Source: Corythucha ciliata (lineage: Eukaryota; Arthropoda; Insecta; Hemiptera; Tingidae). Taken from it: a stretch of DNA of 64,000 bases. The DNA lies in NCBI GenBank assembly GCA_038030265.1, contig CM075939.1, forward strand, positions 12,257,253 through 12,321,252. Reading direction: 5' to 3'. This document shows positions 47,171 through 58,477 of this stretch, in pieces. The notes below the pieces were generated by a model, which saw only the letters and a list, made by a program, of their open reading frames with translations, had not been told where the DNA came from and did no database searches. Each line of letters starts with the position of its first letter. Position 1 is the stretch's first letter. A program made the translations under genes and the position numbers.

Positions 47171-49020
47171 GGCCCCCGGAAACTGCGACTTACCATTTTT
47201 CCACGAATTAGCAATCGTTCTCAATCCCTGTAAATAGAAATTTTTATCGATTTTAACAGCAAAATTAGCATTTTTCCTTATTCCAGCCCTACAACTTTCG
47301 ATTTTTCTACATTTCAGCCCCAAATTATAGTTTTTCGCCTTTTTTCTCAATTTCCACAATGTATTTACGCTATCCGTGAATTAGTGCTTTTCCCGATTAG
47401 CGATTTTGTTCATTTTCCATTTCGACCGTGAATTAGCGTTTTTTCCGCAATTCAGCGCTTCTTTTCAATTTTATCAGTGAATTAGCTAATTTTCACCATT
47501 TCCCCCCTGAATTGGCGATTTTTCTACATTTTATCCGCGAGTTAGAATTTTTTCGTAATTCTAGACCCCGCAAAGAATGTTTTTTCTTAATTTGATGCGG
47601 GAATCAGCGCGTTTTATGAATTTTCCGAGTTTTTAGCGAATTTTGTTCATTTGCAGCTAGGAAGTTGTGAAATTGCGTTTGCTAAAATTTAATCTTGAAT
47701 TAGCGTTTTTTTCTCAATTGAGTGCGATTTTTCTCCATTTTAGCGACGAATTAGTGATTTTTCTCTATCATAGGTGTGAATTGGAGTTTTTTTCTTATCG
47801 TACCCGCCAATGGTCGATTTCTCTCAATTTTAGCCGTGAATTAGCGTTTTTTGCGTGCACAATTTGAGCCACGAACTTGCCTTTAGAAGCCAAGAGCTGG
47901 CGTATTGGTGATTTTAGCCGCGAATTATACAGCGCTTGAACTTTATCCGCAGAATGGGTGATTTTCTCGATTTCGACGGTGAATTAGGTGACGATTTTTC
48001 TCCATCTCAGCCGTGAATTAGAGTGTTTTATAGTTTTGACGGTGAAGTACCGCATTTTTTCATTTTCAACAGAGGTGTAGGGCATCACTAAGCCGAGAAT
48101 TATATTTTTTTTGACCTGATTTAGCACTTTGTTTCTTATTTCCATCCGCGAAATAGCAATTATTCTCAATTTAAACCACTAATTACCCATTTTTCTTGAT
48201 TTCAACAGCGAACTATCATTTTTCCGGGTTGTCTTAGCCGCCAATTTGCCATTTTTCCACACATTTCTGCCGCCAGTTACAGTGCTCCCAATTTTCGCTA
48301 CATTATTAGCGCTTTTTCTGAGCGCGTGTTCCTGTTTTTGCTGTGGTTTACCAATTTTGTTCACTTTCAGCTACGTTACTTGCGAATTGGTGTTTTCTCC
48401 ATTTTAATCTCACATTAAGGTTTATATTCGTCAATTCAGAGCTTTTTCCCAATTTCATTGGTGAATTAGCGATTTTCTCCATTTCTGCCACGAATTATCG
48501 ATTTGTCTCTATTTTAGCCGTGAATTTGAGTTTTTCCTGGTTGTGGCCGGCAATGAGTGATTTCTCCTTATTTTGTCCGTGAAAGCGAGGGCATTTTATC
48601 TAAATTTTAGCCGCGAATCAGCTATATGTTTCACTTTTAGCCGCGAATCAACGTTTTTTTAAACAATTTGAACCAAAAACTTGCCTTTAGAAGCCGTGAA
48701 TTGACGGTTTCGTCATTTTTTTATTCGTGAATTCGCGTTTTTTCCGTAGCGTATTTCATATCCGCAGAATTAGAGTGAATGTTATGCATCAATTATTATT
48801 CTCCATTTTAACAGTGAATTAGAGTGTATTGAAATTGTGGCCGTGAATTGATGGTTTTTCCCCCCTCAATTGCATCCGCATATTGAGCCCTTTTTCTCAA
48901 TTTCAGCAGCGAATTGGTGGATTGCGACTCCGAGAATTAACGATTTTTCTCGATTTCAGCCGTGAATTAGCAATTTTTCTCTATTTTAGCACCGAATTAG
49001 CGTTTTCTCTAATTTTGATT
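47171..49020 (+). repeat. A-family repeats, T-rich orientation
   Basis: About 1.85 kb of units such as 'tctcaattttagccgtgaat' plus 'tagcgtttttt'. Frames on either strand here are repeat translations. Confidence 0.9.
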
Positions 49021-50000
49021 TGAAACGGTAATTTTGCCCATTTCAAAACTGGCTGGTTATAATTAAAATTGAACACTTTGCACCTGACAAATCCATGTAA
49101 TCTCGAAATTCCACCAGAAAAACAGATTCCTCACAGATAAAATTGTAATTTTTCGCCTTTTATCATGAAATTGAAAATATCTCTAATTCCTGGCTAAAAT
49201 TGAAAAAAAAAAAAAAGCTCATTCGCAGAGAAAACGCGCTAATTTAAGGCTAAAAATGAAAAATCGCCAATTCAAAGCTAAAATTGTAAAAATCGCTCAC
49301 TGTTCGAGGACAAAATTGGGAAAACAAGCTATTTCACAGCTGAAATTGAGGAAAATTGCTTTAAAATTGGGAGAAATAGCTGCAAAACCACATCGTTTAG
49401 AGCTAAATATCTGTAAAATTGTAAGTCTTGGTTTTAAATATCCGCGAAATTGCGTTTTTTTTTTTTGGAAGATCGATCGTGAAGACTGGGCTAGTCTCCC
49501 AGGGATAACGCCCTGACAAAAAAAAACCCGCAAAAAGGTAAAATCACGGAGGCAACTTCCAGCTAAATTTGGAGTTTCCTTCCTGACCTTCACGTTATTT
49601 AACGTTTCACGTCTTAATTATCCCTGAATTAGCTTTTTTTCAATTTTGATATGAAACGGCCCTTTAAAATATGGCTGATTAGAATTAAAACTGAACATTC
49701 GCCCCCTAAAAACCCTAATAATATTCAAATTACACCCGAAAAACAGATTCTCCACAGAATAAATGGTAATTTTTCGCTATGTTGCCATGGCTAAAATTTA
49801 GAATAACGCTCAATCCTGGCTGAAATTGAAAAAAAAATCGCTCGTTCACCGCTCAAATTGAGTAAAAGCGCTAACTCTAGGATAAAAGTTGAAAATACGC
49901 AGCTAAAATTTATAAAATCAATCAATATTTGAGGATAAAGTTGAGAAAAAGCGCTAATACAGCAGAAAAATGATTGCAGCTAAATCGAGATAAATAGCAG
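49021..50000 (-). repeat. Paired A- and B-family repeat blocks
   Basis: Two similar segments of about 500-600 bp occur in tandem. Each starts with 'aattttgatttgaaacgg' or 'caattttgatatgaaacggc' (49012 and 49633), continues through 'ggctgattagaattaaaa', 'gaaaaacagattcc' and A-family units, and ends with B-type units ('taaatatctgcgaaactgtaa'). This indicates a larger duplicated repeat module with a period of about 620 bp. Confidence 0.7.
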
Positions 50001-50930
50001 ACGAATATATCGTTTGAAGCTAAATATCTGCGAAACTGTAAGTTTAGGGTCTAAATATCCGCAAAGTTGCAAATTACTGGTATAATTATTGTGTTGTAAA
50101 GATTGTGAAGCCCGGGGCTTGCCTTCCAGGCCAAAAAACCACCAAATTGCACCATTGCAAAAGCAAATATAAGCAAAATTGAGAGCTTCGTGTCTGAAAA
50201 TCACAATATTGGACGTTTCACGTCTCAATTTCAGCGAATTCAGTTTCTGATTTTTTTTTGTGGGCATGGATACCGGGGGTCGACGGCGCTCGAAGCCTGA
50301 AGAAATTACATTTCTTGGAGGCAAAAAATGCTAAATTGCTGGTTTTCGGTCTTTACTTTTTCAAAATTGCAAGTTCTTAGTTTTTAAGTTCGCGAATCTT
50401 CAAGTTCAGGGGATTTTTTGAATTCTTATTTTTTTTTAGTGACCGTGGAACACGAGCTAGAATGGGCACGACAGCGCCCATACGAATAGCCGCAAAGTCA
50501 CAACATTTTTTAAGGCAAATATCCACGAAATTGTAAGTTTTCTTGCTTTCTAAGCAGCGGGTTTTCCAGTTTTGGATTAACGATGTTTCACGGCTTTAAT
50601 TCAAGCGAAATTGCAAACGTTTATGGTCTTTTTTGTTTGCCTGGATTTCGGGCCGGCCGGCCCCAAATGCGCCCATAGCCTCACGAATAGTGGTTTAATT
50701 GCAACATTAGGCGCCAATTATTGGGTTTTGCAAGTTTGGGTCATAATTCCTGACTGAATATCCACAAAACTGCAAGTTCCGGGTTTAATTTTCTTGCGAA
50801 AAAGCAAAAGTTTCGGGGATAAAATACCCGTGAAATTAGAAGTTTGCAAATTGTTTTTTATGGGCTCAGACCTGGGGCTGGTTGAAAATAACATGTTTTG
50901 GGTTGGGAGCACCCTATGCACTTGATGAAG
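50001..50930 (+). repeat. B-family repeats with hubs
   Basis: Units like 'aaatatccgcaaagttgcaa' occur with GC-rich hubs at about 50100-50135 and 50445-50500 ('gtggaacacgagctagaatg', then 'gacagcgcccatacgaatag'), in the same orientation as the hub at 8261. Confidence 0.8.
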
Positions 50931-51084
50931 CTTGTGACCCCGTCTTCTCGTTATTCAACGTGTTCATGATTGTGGAGACGATTACGAGTGGACGACAGCT
51001 CAAGGGAATGCGAAAAGCGGCCCACGCTTTTGTCTTGATCTAGTTACACCGCTGTTTCGACTTATTTGCAAAATAAGGTACTGC

Positions 51085-51410
51085 TGCAAATGCGAAATTT
51101 CCTGGTGATTGAAACGCGATCTTTGAATCCAGGAATGGTGCAGAAATAAGACGAGCAAATTGATCCTGCGACCTTGAATTTTGATCCGGGTTCCCGGACG
51201 CGGATTGCCTCGCAGCAGCGTCTGCTTGATCATTTCCATCGAGGCCGATATGGCCCGGGATCCGTACGAACACAATGTCTCCACCAGTCCAACGTATCCT
51301 CTCGAGTTGGGCGAGCATATCCAAAATCTGTGGGTCCGTCGAGAACTGATCCAGGCCCTTCAGAGCACTCTGGGAGTCCTTTGGTAAAAGATGAAATAAA
51401 TCTCGAAAGA
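51085..51410 (-). pseudogene. RNase H domain fragment of a non-LTR retrotransposon
   Basis: A minus-strand frame contains KDSQSALKGL, then TDPQILDMLAQLERIRWTGG, then IVFVRIPGHIGLDGNDQADA, AARQ. This is the second half of an RNase H type 1 domain, with DSQSAL and PGHxGxxGNxxAD as signature blocks. Such domains occur in LOA, I and related LINE groups. The N-terminal half (first catalytic Asp) is absent. The fragment is cut off upstream by the small TIR element at 51414-51536. Downstream codons from about 51100 have no recognised family. It could be related to the LOA-like element at 3.5-5.5 kb, but they do not overlap for comparison. Confidence 0.82.
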
Positions 51411-51413
51411 CTA

Positions 51414-51536
51414 AGGCCCAAATTCATAGTCGTCCCTTGAGGAAAATATTCCCTTGACTCGATTCAAAGCAGATGATTCATAAATTAGAATGACTGATTT
51501 GAGGTCCCTCAAGGGAACGACTATGAATTTGGGCCT
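51414..51536. mobile_element. 123-bp MITE with about 29-bp TIRs
   Basis: The left end 'aggcccaaattcatagtcgt' plus 'cccttgagg' mirrors the right end 51508-51536 ('ccctcaagggaacgactatg', 'aatttgggcct') with a one-base length difference. The interior is AT-rich with no coding capacity. A related single end ('aggcctgatattcatagtcg') lies at 53659. It sits directly against the truncated RNase H fragment, so it may have inserted into that retroelement. Confidence 0.85.
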
Positions 51537-53655
51537 AAGTCAACAATTATAGTACATTAATTTCATCTTCTTAGTGGTTGATGGGGGGGGGGGTTCCCAA
51601 AATCCCGCCCCGTATAAATCTGACATTGGCTGCAGGTGGATTCCCACCAGGGCGACGACCACACTTAGCTTCCCTCTCTCTCTCTCACTCATTCACTCTC
51701 TCCATCATGGCATTCAACTTTTCATTTATTTCATGCACGCGAAGATAGATTTAAATGCCTTGCACCGGTTATCCATCACCCGCCGCCGTATAGCGTATGT
51801 ACGCTAACAGCGGCCCAGAGGCTTTCGGTCATCCATTATAACTAGCTTTTCCCTCTCGAACCATATTCCCTTCCCCGCTCTCACACACCCACCACACTTC
51901 AATCCATGTTCCGTACTCCCCTCCCACCCTTCATATCCACTTCCCATCCATCGTAAACTATGGTGTGACAAGGCGTGTTCACACCCCTTTACTTCCGGCC
52001 CTATTGGCTCTTTCAACCTCTCCCTTTGCCGCAACCCATCCCATTCCCTTTCAAATTCTTCCGTTTCAAAGCTTGATTAATTAGTGAAGTAGATGGAGAG
52101 GACTTTGTGGAATCTTAGTGATTCCATAAGAGGGGGATCGAAATTAATATAAAGTTGTAGACACTAATGGATGTCATGAGTGTGATATGAAAGGAGTCAA
52201 GGGAGAGAGAATTATTGAAAGTAATTTCGAAAGAAAGATCAAACGGTGAATGGTGGTCCTATATCTTACACAACTTCCAAGTTTAGGAATTTCGCAGACT
52301 TTTTTTTTTATGCTTCCTATCAAAATCTATAAATCTCTCGCATCTGGTGCCAATATTCACAGTTCGACCGGTGTTTCTGAGCCTCTCGTATAACAGATTT
52401 TGTGCGACGAAGCCTAGAGAATTTATTGAGCGTAAAAAAAAAAGGTTGTCCGTGGTTGAGAGTTTTTCTCACAAACCGGAGAAGGTTCTCATTGGAAAAG
52501 AAACTCCATTAACTGAATAGCCCCCCCCCCTCTTTTTTTTCTCATGCGTGTTTCCAACAGTCTTACTCTATAGGAAGAACATAATTAAGAACTTTAGAAT
52601 CGAATCCAAATTTCCCCTTATCCCTCAGCAAGTCTCCTTTTATTTTCGAAGTGGGGAATTGATTTGAACTATAGTTTTGTGAAGAATTGAAGTATACTCA
52701 GAGTCAGAGGAGTACCCTTTTGTAAGTGTACCGACGATTGAATCAAAATGTAATTTTCGGGTTAATCATCTCGAATTGTTTTCGAAGTTGCATTATTATA
52801 CCGCGAAATAAATTACGAGAGGGTATCCGTTTTCGTTTTACCGTTTACGTAATAAAGGAGGAGAAAATAATGAAAAATGTTCACGAAACTCTTATAAACA
52901 CGAGTCTGCATCTTGTTGATGCTCAGAAAACGTTCCTCGGTTTTTTTTTTTCAAAGCATTATACGGAGGTTCAAGAACGTCGTGCACGGGAAGAAAAGCC
53001 GTGGGTGGCAAGACAAATGGGAGAATCAGAGATGAATACTTAATGTATACGGAGCATACAGTTAGAGGTTGGTTGGGGCATGTCTTTTCCGCTGGCTTTC
53101 AGTGCTAAAAAACACCCTGAGATAAACGTAGCAAAGTTCTGCTATCACACAGAGATGAAGGTAAATGCGAATGAGAGAAACGGCTGTGTTCGTTTGGAAC
53201 AGGGAGCCAAGGGAGTGACATTTGCATTTCATCAAGCTCTCTTCCACTCCCCTCCCCACCATACGTTTACGCTCATAATATACGCAACCCACTTTGGCTG
53301 TTGTGTGTGAGAGTCGATTTTACTGGCGTCGTTTTCTGCGTATAGGTGTCGATGAGTTGGGCGAGATATATACACCCTCTTTCCACTCACCCTTCTGGGG
53401 AATTAACTTTGCTGCCCTGGGGGATGGGGGGGGGGGAGCTCCCTGAGCTTTGATAGCTTGTTGTGTTGAAGAGGAAGAGAGTGATGGTGCGTTGAAGCGT
53501 CTCTTTATCCTCACCATGCCCGGCTGTTTGCAATCAGTTCGCCAGTCACTTTGGTTTTTCACAGTCGGAAATTTCAATAGAAAATGCTGATTTAATTAAA
53601 CGAAAAATACTTCAGTGCCTAGTGACTTGAAAAGTCTCATTTTTCCATCGACGTT
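51537..53655. other. Spacer, no gene recognised
   Basis: Includes a G-run at 51583-51592, CT repeats near 51680, a C-run at 52521-52530 and a G-run at 53425-53436. The frame at 52726-53043 (105 codons) does not start with ATG and has no known domain. No exon is convincing. Confidence 0.45.
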
Positions 53656-53658
53656 TTA

Positions 53659-53700
53659 GGCCTGATATTCATAGTCGTCACTCAAGCTTGCTTGAAAACA
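53659..53700 (+). mobile_element. Single end of the 51414-type MITE
   Basis: 'aggcctgatattcatagtcg' followed by 'tcactcaag' matches the TIR of the element at 51414-51536 with a few changes. The second end was not found in the next 300 bp. Confidence 0.55.
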
Positions 53701-53739
53701 TATTCAAAGCGGTCGCACCCTTAGGTGAACGAAGAGCAT

Positions 53740-53880
53740 TTTCTCATATTTTAGCAACGATTGAGCGCTCTTTCACAAGTTTAGCCTTCAAAATTAGCAT
53801 TTTTTTTTTTCAACTTTCAGCCACGTCCTTGCCCCAAGATCAGCACAATAGCGCTCCTGCTCAATTTTAGCCGCGTGTAA
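53740..53880 (+). repeat. Short A-family block
   Basis: Four T-rich-orientation units ('tttcacaagtttagcc', 'tcaattttagccgcg'). Confidence 0.75.
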
Positions 53881-54125
53881 GGACCTGAAGAAGCTTGAAG
53901 ATTAAAATTCACGTCCTTACATCCGTGTACATGAAACCTGAAAAGCTCTATCTTTCCGTCCGTCAGCCATTTGGCCCCACCCAATAGGGCTCGCGGGACA
54001 GTTCACTCAACCCGCCTCTACTACGGCACACTGCTGCCCCCATCCGAAACCTATAAACTCAACGCCTTAACTTGATAAGATGATCTAACTACGCAGGGAC
54101 AGGGGGGCCATTCTGTGAAACTAGA

Positions 54126-54256
54126 GGCGATTTCCATTCAACACACTGCACAAGTGCAGTGCAGCGTCCTCTCCATAGACATATGTTTCAATTCAGAGAG
54201 GACGGGTGGAAAAACTTACAGCACACTATAGTGTATTGCATTGAATGGAAAACGCC
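54126..54256 (-). mobile_element. 131-bp miniature inverted-repeat element, copy 3
   Basis: Reverse complement of the element at 32704-32835 over its whole length. Imperfect TIRs are 'ggcgatttccattcaa' (left) and the complement of 'ggcgttttccattcaa' (right). Internal hairpins occur around 'tgcacaagtgca' and 'cacactatagtgt'. Among the three copies, this one and the copy at 32704 are the most complete. Confidence 0.85.
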
Positions 54257-54329
54257 ATAGAATTTTGTCGATTTCAAAAAACTTATTCCATTATTTATGA
54301 AAATATGGCGTCTCACCCAAGGGTCGCAG

Positions 54330-55460
54330 GGCTGCTTGTGACCACTCCCATCCCTCCCGAGCCAGTCCACCACCGTTTTTGTTGTACCTCCAAAATCCGT
54401 GAATTTGGGTTTTGAAAGAACCAAATTATATTTAGAATCCACTAAACCGCTATAGATTACAGAACATTCGACCAAAAAACCAGACAATTTGACCCAACGC
54501 CTGATCTAAAACAAACCACTCGCGTTTGGCTCTTTCATAAACCAAACATTATCCCAATTCGGGCTTCGATGAACAGAAATTTTGCTCTTTCAAAACCAAA
54601 ATTTTTACTTTCAGCTCGTACAGATCCAAATTTTAGGAATTTTTCGTCTCCAAAAAAACCAAATTTGATGGGTTTGGCCCTTTCAAACTCCAATTTCGCG
54701 GCCATTCGCTCTTTCAAAACCAAATTTACTTGGATTTGAGTCCATCAAATCACAATTTCGAGGGTTTGCCATTTACGTGAAGAAACCACATTTTACAGCT
54801 CTTGCTTTTTTCTATAATTAAAACTCGGCTCGGTAGAAAACTAAATGTCGCGGATTTCGCTCCTTCAAAACGGAATTTCACGAATTTTCACTATGTCAAA
54901 CACTAATGTTGCTTATTCTTCCTCTTTTTCAGCTTTTCACAAAATCGGTTCCACAGATTTGGCCGATTCAAATAACAAATTTTGTTCTTTCCAAAACCAA
55001 ATTCACGGGTTTGGGTGGTAAAACCCAATTTCGTCATTTTTGGCTCTTAAAAACTCCAATTTCAGATTTTCTCTCTTAAAAAAATTAAAAAAATTTTGTG
55101 GATTCGTCTTATTTAATTCTCAATTTTAGCAGGCAGTTTCGCTCTTTCAAAAGCCAAATTTTGAGGGATGTTCTCTGTCGAAAGCAAAGTTTCGTAGGCG
55201 TTGGTTCTTTCGAACCCCCAATTTCGCGAAAAATCACTCTTTCGAAGCAAAATTTCATGTATGCCTTTCCATAATTTTGGTTAAATTTTGAAAGCGTATT
55301 CAGCTCGTTCGAAAATGTCGTGTTTTTGGCTTATTCAAACCGCAATTTCACAGCGGATTTTCGCTCTTTCATAACCAAATGTCACGGATTCGGCTCGTTC
55401 AATACCCAAATTCATTCATACCTTTAATTTCGTGAATTTTATACTCTTCCAAAAGCCAAT
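54330..55460 (+). repeat. C-type repeats, diverged
   Basis: Units of about 35-40 bp, such as 'ggctctttcaaaaccaaatt' with 'tcgcgg' or 'tttgg' spacers, repeat without the regular 175/614-bp structure of the 28-kb array. Related but older or less homogenised. No gene. Confidence 0.8.
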
Positions 55461-56050
55461 TTTCATGAGATTAGCTCTTTATAAAATCAGTTTCACCGGT
55501 GTACTCGAAAAAAGGAATTTCAAAATTAGTCCAGTCAAATCGTATAAAAAAAAAAAAAAAAAAGTACCATACGTGGACAAAAATCTCGTCTTTGATTTTT
55601 TCACTTTGTTCTTTGTTTTTGGGGTGAGGAACACGAATTTGAAGAGATCCAACAAAATTTCCTTGTGCGTTTTGAGAAAATCGTGAAAAACTGATAATTT
55701 TTGGCACTTTTTTTTGTTTTTCGCCTGCAACTCCTCAATGACGCATTATACGGAAAATTGTACCCTGTTCTTTTTGGAAGAGCGTCAATTGACCCAGCCG
55801 TTTTGCAGATAACATTTTTTTAAAATGCTCTTTTTTAGTCGTTTCTGGCGAAATTGTGTGACAAAATAAATGTAGTTCAACTCTCAGTTGAGTGATGTAA
55901 TCTCTGACTGGTGATACTGGTGATATGTTGAGTTTTAACATTTGTGGACAAAATTGGTGGGCATAGCCACTTTATTTGAGACAAAACCTGTTTTCATCGC
56001 CCTCTTCAGAATATTTTTTGGGCCTTGAAAAATTTGGCAAATATGGTTTC
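55461..56050. other. Spacer with A-run
   Basis: An A-run at 55545-55563 and AT-rich sequence. The minus-strand frame 55941-55735 (68 codons) has no recognised family but is not repeat-derived. The function is unknown. Confidence 0.4.
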
Positions 56051-56790
56051 TGACTGTAAATTTCACCAGCTTCCACTAAAAAATAGTGCAATGTTCATTG
56101 AAGGCTTCGTTCGATAGTTATAGGCAAAAACGTTCGTCTGAAAATAGGAGTTATAGGAAAATTACTCATTTTGCGAATTTCCCACTGCGTTTTATTGCCA
56201 CTTATCGGGTCTTTAAGGCCCGTTCACAAGCTCTATGTTGGCGGATTTCACTCCCTAAAACACCAATATCGAGGCATGAGATGAAAACGAAGTTTGCTGG
56301 TTTTTGTCGCGATCAAAGAAATTTCGCGCAGGGTGCGCCCAAATTGAGAGACTGTTTTCGCTTAGGTATTTGTTTTGCCTGAAAAAAACATTTTCCCGGA
56401 TCTGGCTCACTTGGAAATCAATTCCTCATATTTCACTCACAAAAAACAAATTTTGCGGACTTTTCTTGCTAAAAACCCATTTTAGCACGTTTGACTCGAA
56501 AATGTCAATTCACCGGATTTCGCTACCTAAAAAACCTATTTCGGGGATTTTTATTGCTGAAAAAAACAATCTCGTGGAGTTGCCTCAGTCAAAAACCATT
56601 TCGCGGATTATTCACAATAAAAAGCACATTTCCGCGCATCCGACTCACTAAAAGACCACTTTAGTGGATTCCAAAAAAATAAAATTCGAGGATTTTCGTG
56701 GCTGTAAATCCAGTTTTGTGGCGTTTGCCTCTTTCAAAAAAAATTTCGCGGATTTTGTTCGTCAAAACACCGATTTTTCGGGTTTTGAAT
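56051..56790 (+). repeat. C-like repeats adjoining the LINE fragment
   Basis: Units such as 'tttcgcggattttgttcgtc' with 'aaaaaacc' recur every 35-45 bp, closest to the block at 41540-42065. They end where the minus-strand RT fragment begins. Confidence 0.7.
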
Positions 56791-57240
56791 CACCCGTGCA
56801 ACTCCCCCTTAATTTTCTCAGTGCAGTTTCGACGTTTTCTGGCTCAAACGACGTATACATCACAATATCATGAGCAAATACATGATAACAACAGTATCGA
56901 AGGCCAAAAGGTCATATATGTAAAGAAGGAACAAAAGAGGCCCCAGCACAGATCCCTGGGGAACATCACTGAAAAGGGGGAGCCTCTCAGAAAAACCATC
57001 ATAGCCCCAGTTCACTATTTGAGACCGGCGAGTCAGGTAAGAATGAACCCAGCACAAAACACTCTGAGAGAACCCTATTTCCTTCAATTTTATTAAGAGC
57101 TTGGAGTGGTCCACTCGATCAAATGCCTTGCTGCAATCGAAAAACACTGCAAACGTGGCATACGACGATCAACTGCCGAACGCCATTCGTGGGTAACCTT
57201 TATAAGAGCCGTTTGGGTGCTGTGGCCCCCCTGAATCCGG
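56790..57240 (-). pseudogene. RT core of LINE with mutated catalytic box
   Basis: Blocks seen are NQSGFRG near 57238, then FFDCSKAFDRVDHSKLLIKL (motif A), WVHSYLTRRSQIV, and VPQGSVLGPLLFLLYI (motif B). After a frameshift at about 56890 the next frame gives FAHDIVMYTSFEP (about 56881-56840), the position of the YADD box. The first catalytic Asp of the box is His here. This, the frameshifts and truncation show a dead copy. Confidence 0.85.
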
Positions 57241-58460
57241 ACTGGTTAGGATATAACAGCTGCATTGACGTTAAATAGCTCATGATTTGATCAAACACAA
57301 GCCTCTCGAATGCCTTCGAAACACAACTAAGAATTGAGACAGGTCTGAAGTTATTGGGTCACTCTGGTCGGTTAACTTTCGGCAACGGTATGACTCACGC
57401 CAATTTCCACAACTTCGGAAAGCTTGCACACTGCAGAGATGCATTAAAAATATGGTATAAGACAGGTAGAACGAAAGGCTCGCATATCTTAAGAAACCCC
57501 ACCTTTATACCACCCGTGCCAGCCGCCTCAGACTTGATCCCGCCCAAACATGAGACTATTTCTTCAGGATAAACATCTTGAAAATAAAACTTATTGTCAT
57601 CATAGCCTCCAGGAACGGATACCGGTGAAGGGCACACATCCGAACTCCGCACAATGGAAGAAAAGTGCGTATTCAGTTCGTTAAGTGAGCATGGTAGATG
57701 AGTGACGGCACTCTTCTCAGATCCTAAGCCCAATGACCTCAGACCCCGCTATACTGACTTGGAATCCTCTGCCTCGGCAAAGTATGAAGTGAAATAGTCC
57801 CCTCTTGCTCTTTCGTACAAGCACATTAACGTTATTACGAGCGGCATGATATGCGTCCCAGAGTGTCTACGATCGAGACCTTCTATACCTTCTCCTCAAC
57901 CTATCCCTATCAGCCATTTGTCTCCTGATTTCCATGGTGATCCAGGGAGCTGAGCGTTTTTTTCGTTTCCGGACAATAGGAGGGGCATGCTTATTTATGA
58001 GATATAAGAATAACTGGTTGAATACGGCAACCTTCTCATCAACGGTTGGTAGATTGAAAATTCGCAGCCATGACTCGTGATCGAACTCCGCCATAAGATC
58101 ATCCGAACGTACACTAGATAAATCACTGCAAATCAGAGGATCATTTGAAACGCTTTGAGGTTCCACAAAATAACTGAGATGGATAGCATCATGATCAGAC
58201 AATCTACGATCAGTGAACTGACCATAGACATCATTCATACCGTCATGCGACCCGGGAACAGCAAAAAAGTCCAACCAAAAGTGGAACCATGCTGGCTCTT
58301 AAAGTTGCTTCAAAAGGAATCATAACTAGATCAATTGAGAAGAACAAGTTGAGAGCATAATGAGAATCGGCATTTCCTGAAAGAAAATCAACATTTAGAT
58401 CACTAGTGAGGATACTATTTTCGTATTGTGGACGGAGAAAGAGCAAGGTCCTTTCTAGCT
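56790..58460 (-). mobile_element. Decayed jockey/CR1-like LINE, truncated at both ends
   Basis: In minus-strand order: endonuclease pieces (58446-58243 with ILTSDLNVDFLSGN; 58274-57867 with RRLSDHDAIHLSYF, the C-terminal catalytic SDHD block), a linker with APWITMEIRRQMADRDRLRR, the RT N-terminal region (57733-57395, KSEAAGTGGIKVGFLKICEP and LPVLYHIFNASLQ), then RT core (57240-56790). A frameshift lies near 57400, and others separate the pieces. The endonuclease start and everything after the RT core are missing. The copy is inactive. Confidence 0.85.
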
Positions 58461-58477
58461 CATCACCAAATGCGACG

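Noticed and set aside
52726..53043. 105-codon frame as a gene
   Set aside because: It does not begin with ATG, has no domain and sits in AT-rich spacer. Chance cannot be excluded.
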